From Sipunculus nudus (taxonomy: Eukaryota > Annelida > Sipuncula > Golfingiida > Sipunculidae): a stretch of 64,000 nt of DNA. The notes beneath the pieces are model-generated. The model was not told the origin of the DNA, searched no databases, and saw nothing but the letters and a program-made list of their open reading frames with translations. Shown one piece after another: positions 1-14,600 of this stretch. Position numbers and translations under genes: made by a program. Where the stretch lies: the NCBI GenBank assembly GCA_026874595.1, contig CM049318.1, positions 41,208,456 to 41,272,455 of the forward strand, in the 5' to 3' direction. Each line of letters begins with the position of its first letter. The stretch's first letter is position 1.

Positions 1-1194
1 ATTTAATAATTGTCTCTCAGTTCCAAGCAAGGTGAATGTCAGAAATTAGTTGAAAGTATCTTTGACTAATCATCACAGAGTAAGCCTGCACAAGGGTTGG
101 TTCACATGCATTACTGATTTCTGGTGACACACCCTTCACTCCAACATGTGACTTGTGACATCTGGCTTATACTCTATGAAAGATGGTGGAAGTCAACACT
201 TTTGAAATACTTGCAATGAATGAATCAGACAGAGTTTAATAAGGGGACAGGATTTCAATACAAAGACATTTTGAGGACAGTCTACAGGCAGGAATCTATT
301 GGAAAAGAGAGTTGATGGAGATTGGACCCACATCAGCTAAGAAGCCAGGATAATGTAGAGTTTTGGAGCCATTCTGCAAAAGCATGGCCAATACTGAATC
401 CTAATTATGATTTGAAAATAATTTCAAGAGGAAGTTTATCTGTTTATTAATATGGAAGAATATTAGCGTTGGCATCTAAATATATTACTGGTAGACATCA
501 TGTTTCACATTATGTGGTGTATCATATCATGAGGTGTGTAACTCAGTTAATATTTATTATGTCATCAGATAATGTATCAAACCAGCCCCTGATGATACAC
601 TACTGTCCTTACAATGATGGAGATAAAGATGGAAATAATACTCACACAGCACAGTGTAGTGGTGAGAAAAGATTCCCTGAAAATTCCCTATGGACTTCTT
701 GTTCCAAAAGTAATTCTACACAACTGTCATGGCCTGCAAGACAAAACCCATTTAGATTCATGATTCACATTCAAACATAAAATGTATATCAAAATATTAA
801 AAGAAGTCAATTAACAGTGCTCGGCAACCACATATTTAGACCAGTAACAAGAGTGTAATAGTGCTCTGTCGGTTTGACCTCTTTTATACTGAGGACTGGG
901 AATTAATGGTAATGGTTCATGCACTGAGGCACCAAACAGACAACTACTTCAATCTTGTTTTTAAGGCCAATTCGATTGCTCCATATCTCCATACAAATAA
1001 TTATCATTTCATAACAAGATTCTCCCCTAATGTGCTCACAGGAGTTTCCTTTAGTATTAAGTGACCAAATTTTACCTTTTTTTAAACCTTCTTTAGAACT
1101 TGGAGTTCATTTCCAAGAAAAACCCAACAGAATTAATAATACCCATGAAATGCTTTTGAATACAAAGCCATATAATTTAAAGATAACAGAGTCA

Positions 1195-1542
1195 GGCCAA
1201 AAAAAATAAAAGGTATGGTTCTCAGGCACCGCCTGCTTCAATTTTAAACCACCGCATCAAAAATTTTTATTTTGATTTTCAATAAAAACTTACCAATTTT
1301 GAGCTCCAGCCGCTCAGACATTTCTTTCAAGAAGATAAAATCATACAATTTTGATAAAATTTCCTTTCTTATGTAGTGCTTTTACATGTTTAGCAAAATA
1401 AATCTGTTATTATTTCACTTTTCCCTTGTTGTTTGACATTTTTATAGATACATACAAAAAAAATAAAAATAAAAAGAAAACAACAGCCTGCATTGATTTC
1501 TGAAAAAAAGTGCCTGAGAACCAAAGCATATTTTTTTTTGCC
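1195..1542 (+). mobile_element. PIF/Harbinger-like MITE, copy 1
   Basis: 348 bp with left end GGCCAAAAAAAATAAAAGGT and right end containing GTGCCTGAGAACC and TTTTTTTTTGCC. The inside (ccgcatcaaaaatttttatt, attttgagctccagccgctc) matches the reverse complement of 53960-54297. Its ends and flanks (tca / taa) are more decayed than in copy 2. Confidence 0.75.
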
Positions 1543-1899
1543 TAATGTTATCTCTCATAAATGTGATCTCCATAGTAACACACTATATTGTACCTAGAGA
1601 GGACATACCTCAATCAACACCTGAATCCTCATCAAAATCTGCTAAAAAAATTAAACTGCTTCAACTAAAAATTTATTGAGATGTAAAAACAAGTGACAGA
1701 CTGAGATTAACATCAGGTGTGATCTTGAACTCTGACCTTCTGACACCTAAGTTTATTAGGATTCTTCCTCAGGTGATGGGTGACACATATCATGTGAAGT
1801 CTTAGGGGAGTCTAAGATCATGGTTACCAGTTTTCAAACTCCTATATGAACTTGGAGGAGATAAAAATGTTACTGGATTAGGAGAACATATCGTCCATA

Positions 1900-2440
1900 A
1901 AATTTGAGTTAACATATAAGTTGTCACGCTCACAAAAAAGTCCTAACGATGATGAACTATAATTCAGCTAATTCAGCTTTTACCTTGTCAAAGACAACTG
2001 TGGAAAAAGCGTGTGTGCCAAATATGGTCAATGTTAAGTTCTCAAGTTTAATACTCCTGTGAGAATATGGCAGAAACAACTGGTGTGTCAAATTTGAAGA
2101 ACAATCTGCAGTACTTCAAAAGTTATAGGGGCCACAATAATTCTATAACTCTGTAGAGATGACCTTGCAATTCAGCTGTTGGAAACACCAGCTGTGTGTC
2201 AAATTCAAGTGAAAAATATGCAAGACAACACGCGTGAATTTTGTCACCTTAATCAGAAATCCTGAAGATGATGTACTATGATGGGGCTGATTTGACCTTG
2301 AAGTTTCTGGCTAAGGTCCCGAATTTTCTATCTCATTCAAAAACTTGGTTGAAACAACTTATGTTGCAAATATGAGAATAAACAATCCAGTACTTCAATA
2401 GTCATGGGGTTCATAAAATATTACATTTTGCCTGAATTAA
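1900..2440. repeat. Old dispersed repeat (degenerate)
   Basis: Blocks of the form gaccttgaag, ggaaacaact-tgtgtcaaatttga, atctgcagtacttcaaaagt and ataggggccac recur two to three times here and again at 13200-13320, 30715-30814 and 34209-34600. No coding capacity. Confidence 0.7.
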
Positions 2441-2450
2441 CTTTGAACAT

Positions 2451-2451
<1 letters not shown>

Positions 2452-2479
<28 letters not shown>
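2452..2479. repeat. (TA)n microsatellite
   Basis: Fourteen or so TA units in intron 20, about 120 bp from the exon 20 donor. Confidence 0.95.
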
Positions 2480-2482
<3 letters not shown>

Positions 2483-2596
2483 TTACAAATAGGACACAGG
2501 GAAACATTCAAACACAAGGAAGGCTCATTCTGACAGAAGTTTTATTTGCCTTGGGCTGCTGAGCACTAACACTGGAGTTGCTGTTAAAATACTTAC

Positions 2597-2666
2597 CATT
2601 ATAACACGCCCAATGTAAAGGTGTAAGATCACAGCCATCCAGGATATTGTCAAAGGTTGATCCTCC
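2597..2666 (-). CDS. ANKRD28: Exon 20: last exon in window
   Basis: 70 bp, phase 0 to 1. Reads [20 protein letters not shown], then CYN and one base of Gly before donor gtaagt. The [10 protein letters not shown] block continues in homologues as HE-C-ELL; that exon was not found in 1-2596, so the gene leaves the window here. Confidence 0.95.
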
Positions 2667-5600
2667 CTGAGAAAATGAAAATATGTAAAAACATCTCATT
2701 ATTTGCAAAAAGAATTCACCAAATTAATTTCTCACCTAAAGCTCTATGAAAATTACAAACAGAAAGATGTTTCTGTAATTCTCTTTGTATCTTAATTCTA
2801 AGTCTATAACGATTCAAAATGAATATTTCAAGTTTTGAGAGTTGAAAAAAGGCAACAGTTGGATTATTATTCACGGTTATCATAGTAGCAAAAAGATCAT
2901 AATACTGGGTTGACTTGTCAAATTACTGGTAAGATCACCCTTGTGTCATCATGGGTAACATTACCCTGAATTACATTATCACATAAATGAAAGGTGCATC
3001 ATGTCTGTGTTATATTTTAGGTACAATATGAAACTCATTAAACTGGTAAGAATCAGGCCATTCACTAATCCAAAACTTTATGTTTTTTACAATATGTAAC
3101 CAAAGAAATATACAGAGTAATTCTGCCAATGTTACACACTGCATGAAAACACATTGAGTTTTTCCATTAACCTGTATTAACATTCAAATTCATCTGTAAT
3201 AACATTCACATTCACCTGTATTAACATCCCAAGGAGACTGACGTGACCACACATGCTTGCGTAGTGCATGGCCGTACGCCCTCGAATATCCTTCAAGGTT
3301 ACATCAGCCCCGTGGTCTAATAAGGCTGCCACACATTCCTCCTGCCCATTTGTAGCCTGCAGCCGAAGATAACCTTTTAATTCTTGATAAAAATAACAGG
3401 TATCTGAGGAACAACCAATGTCATGTAGTCATTCAGAGAATGAGCAAGTATATCAGCCTTGTTGCATGTAAAAGATCTCTGTATCTCCAGTGACTTATCA
3501 ACTTAATAGTTCTAATCAAATTTGAACATTTTTTTCCAATATTCTGTGGTAAGCTGCTCATGGCATGATGGTATAAAATGGATAAGTAATTCATTATATA
3601 ATATTTCATTATGTTACAGCTTTCTGGATATTTTCCTATGGTATAATCTGATTGTTTAATCTACAATAGAAGCTATTATAATTTTTTTTCATCACATTCT
3701 TTTAAGAATATTTAAACAATTAACAGCTTGAAATCATTGTCAAAAGGTTGGACTGTGCGAAATGTGTATTCTGACTGAAAAAAAGAAATCTGATATTTGG
3801 AGTACCTTATGTAAGGCTGTGAATTTTAATTATTTTTTTAAGAATATAATAACTCTGAACAATCACGGAAATTAAAAAAATAATGTAAAAAACGTGAGGG
3901 AGGGAGGTCTATAATATACATCTACCGTACATCATTACTTTGTAGAAGTGGACCACAGCAGTGGTCTTCAGAAACTGCTTCAAGCATTAAATGTTCAATT
4001 TACATTTGAAAAATTCATCTCAACTGAGTGTGACTAAAATCTGGGTAGGTAAGGACATCCACATGATACCATGCCAAAGTTAACTAGAAATGGATATGAG
4101 TGATACTTTCTGAGATAATGAGTTGCAAATAAATTACTAATAAACAAGCAAATTCGTGGAATTTATGTCTCCCACTTCCCCCTCTTGTTGTCCTCTACCT
4201 GCCCTACTAATATGCTATAGTTTTTATTGTCCACTGAAGATGTCTCCACATGTCATAAATCTTGGTTGTGAATTGGGAACCAAAGGGTAATTTTTTGTTT
4301 TGTTTTTCAGCATCTGATCATAAATTTTTAGACAGACACTCAAAAACCAATCCCAACCAAGGTAGGCATGAGAGCAATCACTCACCCAAATTTGAATGAA
4401 ATTAGATAATATTTAGGAAAGTTAACACACAGACACGAAAACCTGATGGACAGACAGACAGGCAGACAGACAAAAAGAAAGACAGAGAGAAAGACAAACC
4501 CAAATTAATGTCCCCATTCCCAGGAAGTCGGGGACAAAAATAAGGACAAACAGTCAAGAGTTTGGTTTGGATTATGTCTCTCAAACACTGAAATATACCT
4601 ACTAATTTATTATGACTTCAATTTAAGAACTCAAACTGGATACAAAATTATATGCAGAATCCTCAAGATTTTTTATTTAACATACAGTTTTGCTGCAACA
4701 CCATTTTGTTACTGTAAGACCACAATCAACCCCACTTTAACCATATGTCAGCCTCTAACACTATAAATATGACCTAAATGGGTGTTAGGTATATCTATAC
4801 AACAGATTTCACCAAACTGGCCTTTAGGGGAACAATCTTATGTCAAGATATAACTGACCACATCACTCTGTGCACCAAATCAGAGTAATAGCTGTGTAAT
4901 TTTAACACAAGTAACACAATCCGAACAGTTAGTACTCAGTGTGACCGATGAGCAGACATACTGGGCTGTAATTGCTGGAATTGTGAAGCAGAATCAATCA
5001 TCCCCATAAACTACCCGTCCACCATTTATAATTAGGAAACCACTATATATCTCTTCCTCAACCTGTATACTTACTGATGAGAAGCCCGGCACTTGTACAG
5101 GTGTACATGCATGTAAAGAGTAATTACCTCATATAGCAACCATTGTGGCATACAATTATGGTCCAATAATTTTAGTAATAAATTTTCTTAATTTTTTACA
5201 CAAAAGGGATAAATTTTCAATGTGAAGAGTAATGGAATAATATCACATTAATAATTGTGAACCATTCCCATACCCCTGTCCACTTTTTTGTAAATATGTT
5301 TTAAATGCAATTAAAGAAATATGACCCAAAAATTCTAGCCTATTAGTGGATGGTATTCAGGCATTTTTCCTTTGATAATGTAAATATAAATCTCAATTCA
5401 ATGTTCATACTTTTGGTCCTAGAAAATTGCACCTACCCACAAAAATCAACAGTGAGCTAGCACTAACAGGAAAAATGTGCCAAGGTAGAAATTGTGCAAA
5501 ATTTAAGGAATTGTAAAATTTATGCTAACTAGATGTGGTCGGACAATGGTCCTCAAAGGGCCCCGCGTTTATGCTAGTGCTGGACTAGCTTACATATGGG

Positions 5601-8600
5601 TGAAAACTTAAGTTAAATTTGAAAAAATATCACAAACAGAAACAGGTTTTTATCAATATGTAAGAGGCACAAAATCATACTGGATTAAAGAAGATATGTA
5701 AAAAATAATGCGTGCAATAGAAAATCAGCGAATGTAGTCTGGTAGCCATATTTGATTTTGAGCAAGTCTGTAATTCAAAAGGTCTGGAGCCCTGATAGGG
5801 ACCAATGATCCCTGTAAATTTGGGAAAGCTGCAGGATGTTGTTGTTTAGTTATCACACACTAGAATATCAACAATTGGGCAGTGGCGGCCATATTGAAAT
5901 TCCAACAGGTCTGAAATTAAAAAGTTCTGGAGCCCTTAGTTACCAATCATCCCTGTGAATTTGGGAAAGCTGCAGAATGTTGTTATTGAGTTATAGCACA
6001 CGAAAGAAAATCAACGATCGGGCTGTGGCGGCCATATTTGAATTCCGACAGGTCTGTAATTCAATAGGTCTGGAGCCCTCATAGGTACCAATGATCCCCG
6101 GAAATTTTGCAAAGCTGCAGAAGGTTGTTGTTGAGTTATTGCGTGCCAAAGAAAATTGCGATTGGGCTGTGGCGGCCATATTTGAATTCTGACAAGTCTG
6201 TAATTTGATAGGTCTGGAGCCGTCATAGGTACCAATCATCCCTGTGAATTTGGGAAACTGCAGTATGTTGTTCTTGAGTTATAACGTCCGAAAGAAAATC
6301 AGCGATTGGGCTGTGGCAGCCATATTTGAATTCATACAAGTCTGTAATTCGATAGGTCTGGAGCTGTCATAGGTACCAATCATCCCTGTGAATTTGGGAA
6401 AGCTGCAGTTTGTTATTCTTGAGTTATCACATGCGAAAGAGAATCAGTGATTGGGCTGTTGCGGCCATATTTGAATTCCAAAGTGTGTAATTTGAAAGGT
6501 CTGGAGCCGTTAAAGGTACCAATCATCCCTGTGAATTTGGGAAAGCTGCAGTATGTTGTTCTTGAGTTGTCACGTCCGAAAGAAAATTGCGATTGGGTTG
6601 TGGCAGCCATATTTGAATTCTGACAAGTCTGTAATTCGATAGGTCTGGAGCCGTCATAGGATCCAATCATCCGTGTGAATTTTCGAAAGCTGTAGTATGT
6701 TGTTCTTGAGTTATCATGAGCTAAAGAAAATCAGCGATTGGGCTGTGGCGGCCATATTTGAATTCCAACAAGTCTGTAATTCAAAAAGTCTGGAGCCCTC
6801 ATAGTACTAACCATCCCTGTGAAGTTTGGAAAGCTGCACTATGGTTTTGTTGAGTTATCACGTGCGAACGAGAATCAGTGATTGGGCTGTTGTGGCCATA
6901 TTTGAATTCTGGTAAGTCTGTAATTTGAAAGGTCTGGAGCCATTAAAGGTACCAATCATCCCTGTGAATTTGGGAAAGCTGCAGTATGTTAATCTTGAGT
7001 TATCACGTGCGAAAGAGAATGAGCGATTGGGCTGTAGCGGCCATATTTGAATTCTGACAAGTCTGTAATTCGATAGGTCTTGAGCTCTCATAGGTACCAA
7101 TAATCCCTGTGCATTAGGGAAAGCTGCAGTAGGTTGTAGTTGAGTTTTTGCGTGCCAAAGAAAATCAGCGACTGGGCTGTGGCGGCAATATTTGAATTCT
7201 GACAAGTCTGTAATTCAATAGGTCTGGAGCTCTCACAGGTACCAATCATCTCTGTGAATTTGGGAAAGCTGCAGTAGGTTGTTGTTGAGTTTTTGTGTGC
7301 AAAATAAATTCAGCGATTGGGCTGTGGCGGCCATATTTGAAATCTGACAAGTCTGTAATTCGATAGGTCTGGAGCCCTTATAGGTACCAATCATCCCTGT
7401 GAATTTGGGAAAGCTGCAGTATGTTGGTGTTGAGTTATCGCTTGCAAAAGAAAGTGTCACTGACAGAAGGACGGATGGACGGAAGGATGAACTGACACGG
7501 TGATCACTATAGGGCACCTCTTGTCAAGTGGGGCCCTAATAACTTAAATTTACCCAAAAATTTGAATAAAATATAGTTATCTGCTTGTGTTGAGACAAAA
7601 AATTCCTTCAACATATACCATGTTAAGTGTAAAAATATCTTTCTTGCAGTTTTGACAAAGGTAAGTTATGTTTTGGGCCACAACTCCTACAAATTACACA
7701 ATACTGACCTAATTTTTGGTATTTGCATAGGAAATATGTTGAGAACCATATATGCCAAATATGAATGAATTAACAGTAATGATTTTGATAATAGGCAGTC
7801 TTGTAGTGTTACAACAGACTTTTTTTTATGAACAAGTGACCCATGGGTCATGACGCTCAGCTGACTGGGAAGAGATTCGCAAAAGGAAATTTTATCATCA
7901 GAATGGTAGTATATACCCATTCAACTGAAGCATCAAACAGATTAACCAACAGGCCAAGATTTAGTCTGTATTTACATATCTCAAAAATAGAGAAAATGTG
8001 TAAATTTTTAAAACTAGAATACGGGTAACCGACAAGTGACTACATGTATCTGCCAAAATCGGATAGTGAGGCATGGATTGAGTGGCAAGGGGAAATAGAG
8101 TGAGGTATGTTGCATATTAGCATGGATGTCTGCAGCCTAAATGTGTATGTAGGTTGTGCCACCTACCACAAATCCAGAAAGCTGTCCAAGTTGTATACAC
8201 CTGCAAAATTTTAGGCTGAAAAGTCAAACCACTACATGTATATGAGCGATTTTTGCCCATGGCAGACAAACAGACAAACACTGTGCAAAAATCTTTGCAG
8301 GTAACCCCTCCAGTTTTGTGTATGATAAAGACCTATGTGAGATCTAAACACATGCACAATTTTGGCCCAATCGGTCAAATGGTTCCTGAGATATGAGCTT
8401 GGATGTGTCCAGCGTTAACTAGAATGTAGGTGGCGCCACCTGTCATAAAATCAAGAAAGCTGTCCACGATGTATAAACCTGCAAAATTTTAGGCAGTTAT
8501 GTCGAACCACTACAGAGAAATGAGTAATTTTAGGCCACGGCAGACTAACAGACAGACGCTGTGCAAACATTGTTACAGGTGGCGCCACCATTTTTTGTGT

Positions 8601-11600
8601 ATGTTACAGAGCTATCAAAGGGCTACATTTGTATAAATTTTATTTCCTGATCGGTCAAACGGTTCCCGAGATATAAGCTTGGATGTCATCAGCGTGAACG
8701 TGAACGTAGGTGGCGCCACCTGTCATAAAATCAAGAAAGCTATCCTGGATGTATACACATGACGAATTTCAGGTGAATTAGTAAATTCACTGCAGAGATA
8801 TGAGTGATTTTAACCCAAGGCAGATGAACAGATGGACACTGTGCAAACATGGTTACAGGTGGCGCCACCATTTTTTGTGTATGTTATAAAGCAATCCAAG
8901 GGCTACATTTGTATCAATTTTATTTCCTGATCGGTCAAACGGTTCCCGAGATATGAGGGTTTATGAGTGGAAACAGACCCACAAATGGACACTGGATAGA
9001 GAGGAAAGGTCAGAGGTCAATGCAAATTGGTTAGGCACCAGTTCACATGTGACCCGATAATAGGTGTAAGTTTGGGAAAAATCGGTCCATTAGTCTCCGA
9101 GGAGCTCTCTGGAAACGAACGCCGCCGCGGCGGAGGAACTCGGTCAAAAACATAGTATCCGCAAAACTTCGTTTGGGCGGATACAAAAATACAGGTGGCT
9201 CCACCAGTCTGCAGAAACTAATAAAAACACTTAATGGTCAATATCCATGCAAAAAATCATGGTGATCTCTGCATTAGTTGTTCAGATACTTCAGTTTTTG
9301 TATCAAATTGTCCATTATTCTGAGGGATACTTTGGAGTCCTATAGCTTGAAGGATATGGGTAACAGAGACCTAATTTCAAGTTTCCACAGGCACCTTTCA
9401 TGGGCCTCCTTGCATGACAAGAATGAAGATTCTAGGTCCAGTTGTTGCGATTTGTACCCTGTTGACAGATAACCACATCTTTAAAGGTCTCAAAAAAAAG
9501 AAAAAAATTCGTAAAAATTTGAAAAAAAAATAGAGGTGGCACACCCAGTCTGCAGAAACTGATGGAACAGCTAATGATCAATATGTATGCCAAAAATCAT
9601 GACCATCAGTGTTGTAGTTATTGAAATACTGCAGTTTTTGTATCAAATTTTCCATTATTCTGGGGGGGGGGGGGGGTATTTTGGACCCATACAGCTTAAA
9701 GAATATGAGTAACAGAGACCTAATTTCAAGTTTCAATGGAGACTTTTCATGGGTCTCCCTGTGTGTCAAGAATGAAGATTCTTGGTCCAGTTTTTATGAT
9801 TTGTGCCCTGTTAACAGATGTTCATATCTTTAAAGGTCTCAAAAATACAGAAAAATTTCGTAAAAAAAAACGAACAAATACAGGTGGTGCCACCAGTCTG
9901 CAGAAACTTATGAAACACTCCATGATCAATATCCATGCAAACAATTAGGGTTATCTCTGCATTAGTTGTTCAGATACTTTAGCTTTTGTATCAAATTTTC
10001 CATTATTCTGAGCTGTACTTTGGAGTGCCATAGCTCAAAGGATATGGATAACAGAGACCAAATTTCAGGTTTCCATGGAGACTTATCATGGGTCTCCCTG
10101 TGTGTCAAGAACGAAGATTCTAGGTCCAGTCGTTACGATTTGTACCCTGTTGACAGATAACTACATCCTTAAAGGTCTCAAAAATGGAGAAAACAATTCG
10201 TGAACATTGAAAAATACAGGTGGCGCCACCAGTCTGCACAAACTGATGAAACATCTCATGATCAATATGTATGTTGAAAATCATGACCATCAGTGATGTA
10301 GTTAATGAGATATTGAAGTTTTTGTATGAACTTTTTGACTATTCTGGGGGGTAATTTTGGGCCCCATAGCTCGAAGGATATGGGTAACAGAGACCTAATT
10401 TCTGGTTTCCATGGAGACTTTTCATAGGTCTCTCAGTGTGTCGAAAATGAAGATTCTAGGTCCAGTCGTTACGATTTGTGCCACGCTAACAGATGACAGC
10501 ATCCTCAAAGGTCTCAAAAATAGAGGAAAAAATCGTAAAAAATCAAACAGTACAGGTGGCGCCACCAGTCTGCAGGAACTGATCGAACATCTCATGATCA
10601 ATATGTATGCCAAAAATGAAGACCATCAGCGATGTAGTTATTGAGATATTGAAGTTTTTGTATGAAATTTTTTACTATTCTGGGGGGTACTTTGGGGCCC
10701 CATAGCTCAAAGGATATGGGTAACAGAGACCTAATTTCTGGTTTCCAAGGAGATTTTTCATGGACCTCTCAGTGTGTCAAGAATTAAGATTCTAAGTCCA
10801 GTCTTTATGATTTGTGCCTTGTTAACAGATGTTCACATTTTTAAAGGTCTCAAAAATAGAGAAAAAAATTCGTAAAAAATCGAAAAATACAGGTGGCGCC
10901 ACCAGTCTGCAGGAAGTGATGTAACATCTCATGATCAATATGTATGCCAAAAATCATGACCATCAGTCAAGTAGTTAATGAGATATTGAAGTTTTTGTAT
11001 GAAATTTTTTACTTTTCTGGGGGGTACTTTGGGGCCACATAGCTCGAAGGATATGGGTAACAGAGACCTAATTTCTGGTTTCCAAGGAGATTTTTTATGG
11101 ACCTCTCAGAATTCCAAGTTACAAGGTTCTAGGTCCAGCGGTTACTATTTGTGCCTGTTTAACGGACGGACAGACGGACAGACGGACAGACGGACAATGG
11201 ACAAAGAGTGATCGCTATAGCTCAGATGACTTTCAGTCAGCTGAGCTAAAAATGGTTGTAATTGCTTAATTGCTTGAAGGAATGAAGCCACAGTGACCCA
11301 ATTTTGGGTTTGGTAAGACAACTCAGGGACATCTAACAGTATGCCAAATTATAAATTTGAAAGTTCAAAGGTGTCACAACGTGCCAGTCTAACAGATGAA
11401 GGAGAGATGGACTGACGATGGACACTGACTGATCACTACAGCTCCGTTAAGTTACAGTCAGCTGAGCTAAAATCTGGTGGACAGGGGTGATGGCAAGGAG
11501 TACAGTAGCTGACAAGACACACATGCAATATAATTATCAAACACAAGTAGCTTTCCCAGTCACCAGTATACCACCATTACCAACATTAATTACTCCCTTA

Positions 11601-14600
11601 AAGCAATCCGTGATTGACACAAAAATAACATGCCAGACATGCAAAGACCAGAAGTCCGAGGTCAAGCACTTGCCAGAAGTTGAAACAGACAAATACAACA
11701 GGCTGGCACGCAATAAATTAACCAGGTAAAATCCTTTTCTAGCTGAGACAATGTTTAACGGCTTGAGTTAATACTGATTTCAGAATATTTAACATTTGCG
11801 TGCTTGGAGATGTTACCTTACTTTTTTTAAGGTCACTTAATTTTCAGTGTGATAGGGCACCATGACAATAACAACCTTAATACAGGTACAAATGCTGTTT
11901 TGAACAAGAACACAAGCAGCACATACATATTAACACAAACATGACCAGCGTTAATACCTACCCCCCTGTGTAATGCCGTGCGGTGGTAGACATCAGATGC
12001 ATGGACATTGGCTCCCGCACGGATTAGATATAACACTGCTTCTATGTGGCCATTCTGTACAGCTAACATCAAAGGGGTTCTGTAGAATGACGATTGGAAA
12101 AATTAAATTAGTGATGACAGCTGAAATACAAAGTGAACAAACACTGTGCATCCTTTATCTTATTAAATATATATACCCTGAGTAATTTCTGAAAACATTT
12201 CAAATATAAATTATACATCACAGCTATCATTAGTATTCATTACATATTATCACACACAAATTATTTGATTCACCTGAACATTCTGTGACATATTTATGAA
12301 AGAAACTGATATAAATATTTTAAATTTTCTCACTAATGCAGGCTCTTTGCAATTTCCTACCAGTTTAGGTAATTGATCATCAAACTGAAAGCACAGGGTT
12401 ACCTGGACATGATTTACATATTTAAATTTGTAAGTGAGACTCCTTTATATTCAACATATACACTGAATGTACAATGCTAGAATACTGAAGATTCAACAAA
12501 AAACATGCCATCACAAGACCTTTTGAGGCTCTAGTCAATAGATTACAAACTATCTACCCGTCTCTGCTGATGCTAAAATTTGACTCTTGATTCAAGAGAC
12601 AGACTTTTCTGCCTTTTAGATCAAATGAAATTATCATGAAATTTTGGTTTCAATGCTACAATTAGAAGTTATATAAAATATGATTCTAACATGGTTATAT
12701 CATGTATATCGTTGTATTTTTTACCTCTCCATCTCATCAATACAGTCAACAGCATCATTCTCTTCAGCATTCTGCAGTAAAATCTTCAGACAGTCTGTTT
12801 TGCCATTAGCAGCTGCAAAAATCAACACAAAATATTCATATATAATCAGTAATATTTAACAATTAAATGGACATTTTTCTGTTTGTGGACAATAAATGCC
12901 TGAAGTAAATGAGGTAACAGCATCAGAGACAAACTTCTGTAGTAATTTATGCTTGTCATGTCAGTGTCCTTCAGTTCAACCTAAGCGGTAACAGAACAAA
13001 CAGAAGACTGCATTAATACATGAAGGCAACTATTAGTGATACAGAAGGTCATATTCTTTTGGAAATAAAATCTTTGTTGAGTTTCATCACTATTAACCAG
13101 AATCTTTTTGACACCCCCCACCCCCACCCTTTAGGGTGACCATCCCCAAATTTGAAGGGAAAATATGCACCATCTCAAAACTTATGGCATTTCAGAAATG
13201 TATCCACCTTGAAGATCAAGCAAGGTCACTAATTTTGAAACTCTTCCATGGACTTGGTGGAAACAACTTGTGACATAATTGACTTTTATGCATGATTGTA
13301 CCTTTATGGATATTAAAGTTTAGTTCAGACAAAAAAAAAACAGTTACTGACCTGCATTATGAACTGGTGTACTTCTGTTTATAGAATCGTGGATTAAAAT
13401 GGTAGCTCCCTGGATGATTAGAGTTTCACAACACTCAGCATGACCCTGAGAACTGCACAGGTGAAGTGGGGTCCTCCCTGAAGCACAAAACACCAGCTAA
13501 CTAAACACCTCTCACACAGGGCGAGGGGTTCAAACAGGAGATGTCAAATCAAGTTTTGTACTATCATTATGTAGCTTTCATTGACACAGGGATGCTGAGA
13601 ACACAAACTAGGGCACAATATATAAACAGACACAAGAATGCAAATATGATTATGGGTGGCTCTGACAAAAAACACACAATAATGAGTACATGCATGGCAC
13701 TGTAACTTAATAAACTGAATGAATTTAAAACCTAATTTATAACCTGCTGAATTAGACTTAAAATACCATAAACATATTTTTATGCTATTAGTCTGTGTAA
13801 TGTAGCACTCATTTTCTTCAATTATAATATTTTAAACATCACAACTTTTCAGAAAAGCAGAGATTTAATGCAAAAGTTTATTGCAAAGATGTCAAATCAT
13901 CCCTCTATCTCATAGAGTTAAGATGGAACAGAGTGAATTAACAGGGCCATGAAACCTGATGGTAACAGGACTGCTTGTAGGAAATGGCACAAAAATATTA
14001 TATGATCTCTGTCACCTAATGGTATAACACCTTGTCCTTCTGAGCCGTTTTTGACTGATGCCTGGCTGTGGTATTCAGTACTCACCTCTGTCATCTTGCA
14101 TGTCTAGGTTCATTATGTAGTTCATTAGAATCTGTAGGGCTTCTGTGTGACCATTATATGCCTGAAAGTACAATATTCATAAAGGTATATAACCAGAGTC
14201 ATTTTATTATATTAGTGTATAAGGATGACTTTGCTGTATTAGAGTCATCTTTACTTCTTTCTCACAAATAAAACATGAAATCTCTACTCACAACACCACA
14301 TACGTTTATAGTATATGACATTTCTTAGGAATTAAAAACAAACACACACACACACACACACAGAAATATATTTAAATCAGTCAGTGTAACTGCAAGCTTA
14401 AAAATCAATGTGAGCATGTGTTTTTACACCCACCCACACATTATCAGAGTGTGTATATGTATGTCCAAAGTTACTTAACATAATATGTCTATAATACCAA
14501 CCTAAAATCTGAGCTGACACAAGCACACAAGCTGCAGTATTATATTAAATAAGCCAAAACAGACTTGTGCGAATGAGAACTTACTGCTAAGTGTAAAGGC

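Larger units (their letters stand above)
1..2596 (-). other. Part of intron 20
   Basis: No further ankyrin exon was found on the minus strand. Contains a PIF-like MITE (1195-1542), an old dispersed repeat (about 1900-2440) and (TA)n at 2452-2479. Short open frames at 469-780 and 861-1064 show no family signature. Confidence 0.75.
5390..11490 (+). mobile_element. Family B pearl-like element interrupted by C and A insertions
   Basis: B-type sequence is seen at about 5390-5528 (atcaacagtgagc, gtgcc..., aaatttaaggaattg), resumes at 7537-7830 (aataacttaaatttaccc, then aataggcagtctt), and again at 11251-11480 (gaaggaatgaag, gacccaattttggg, then a hairpin tail). The sequence on either side of each insertion joins to match B at 39360-39950. 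The true left end is unclear. Confidence 0.7.
3357..11961 (-). other. Intron 18 (8.6 kb)
   Basis: 3357-5300 is AT-rich with no recognisable gene, apart from a short (CAGA)n-like tract at 4446-4490. From about 5390 to 11490 it is a nest of four repeat families (B host, with C and A inserted, and D inside A). 11490-11961 shows nothing recognisable. Confidence 0.85.

Noticed and set aside
469-1064. Open frames of 103 and 67 residues
   Set aside because: No splice-site support, domain or repeat similarity; length is within chance for this window.
1-2596. Missing 3' exons of the ankyrin gene
   Set aside because: I looked on the minus strand for the HE-C-ELL block and later repeats and found none, so the gene most likely continues outside the window.
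5991-7517. A family of small proteins with [18 protein letters not shown]-like repeats
   Set aside because: They are shadows of the 145-bp core unit of family C; frames are broken at random from unit to unit.
9278-10644. Small proteins with [12 protein letters not shown]-like blocks
   Set aside because: They derive from the 340-bp core of family A and occur wherever that core does, including 57317-57499.
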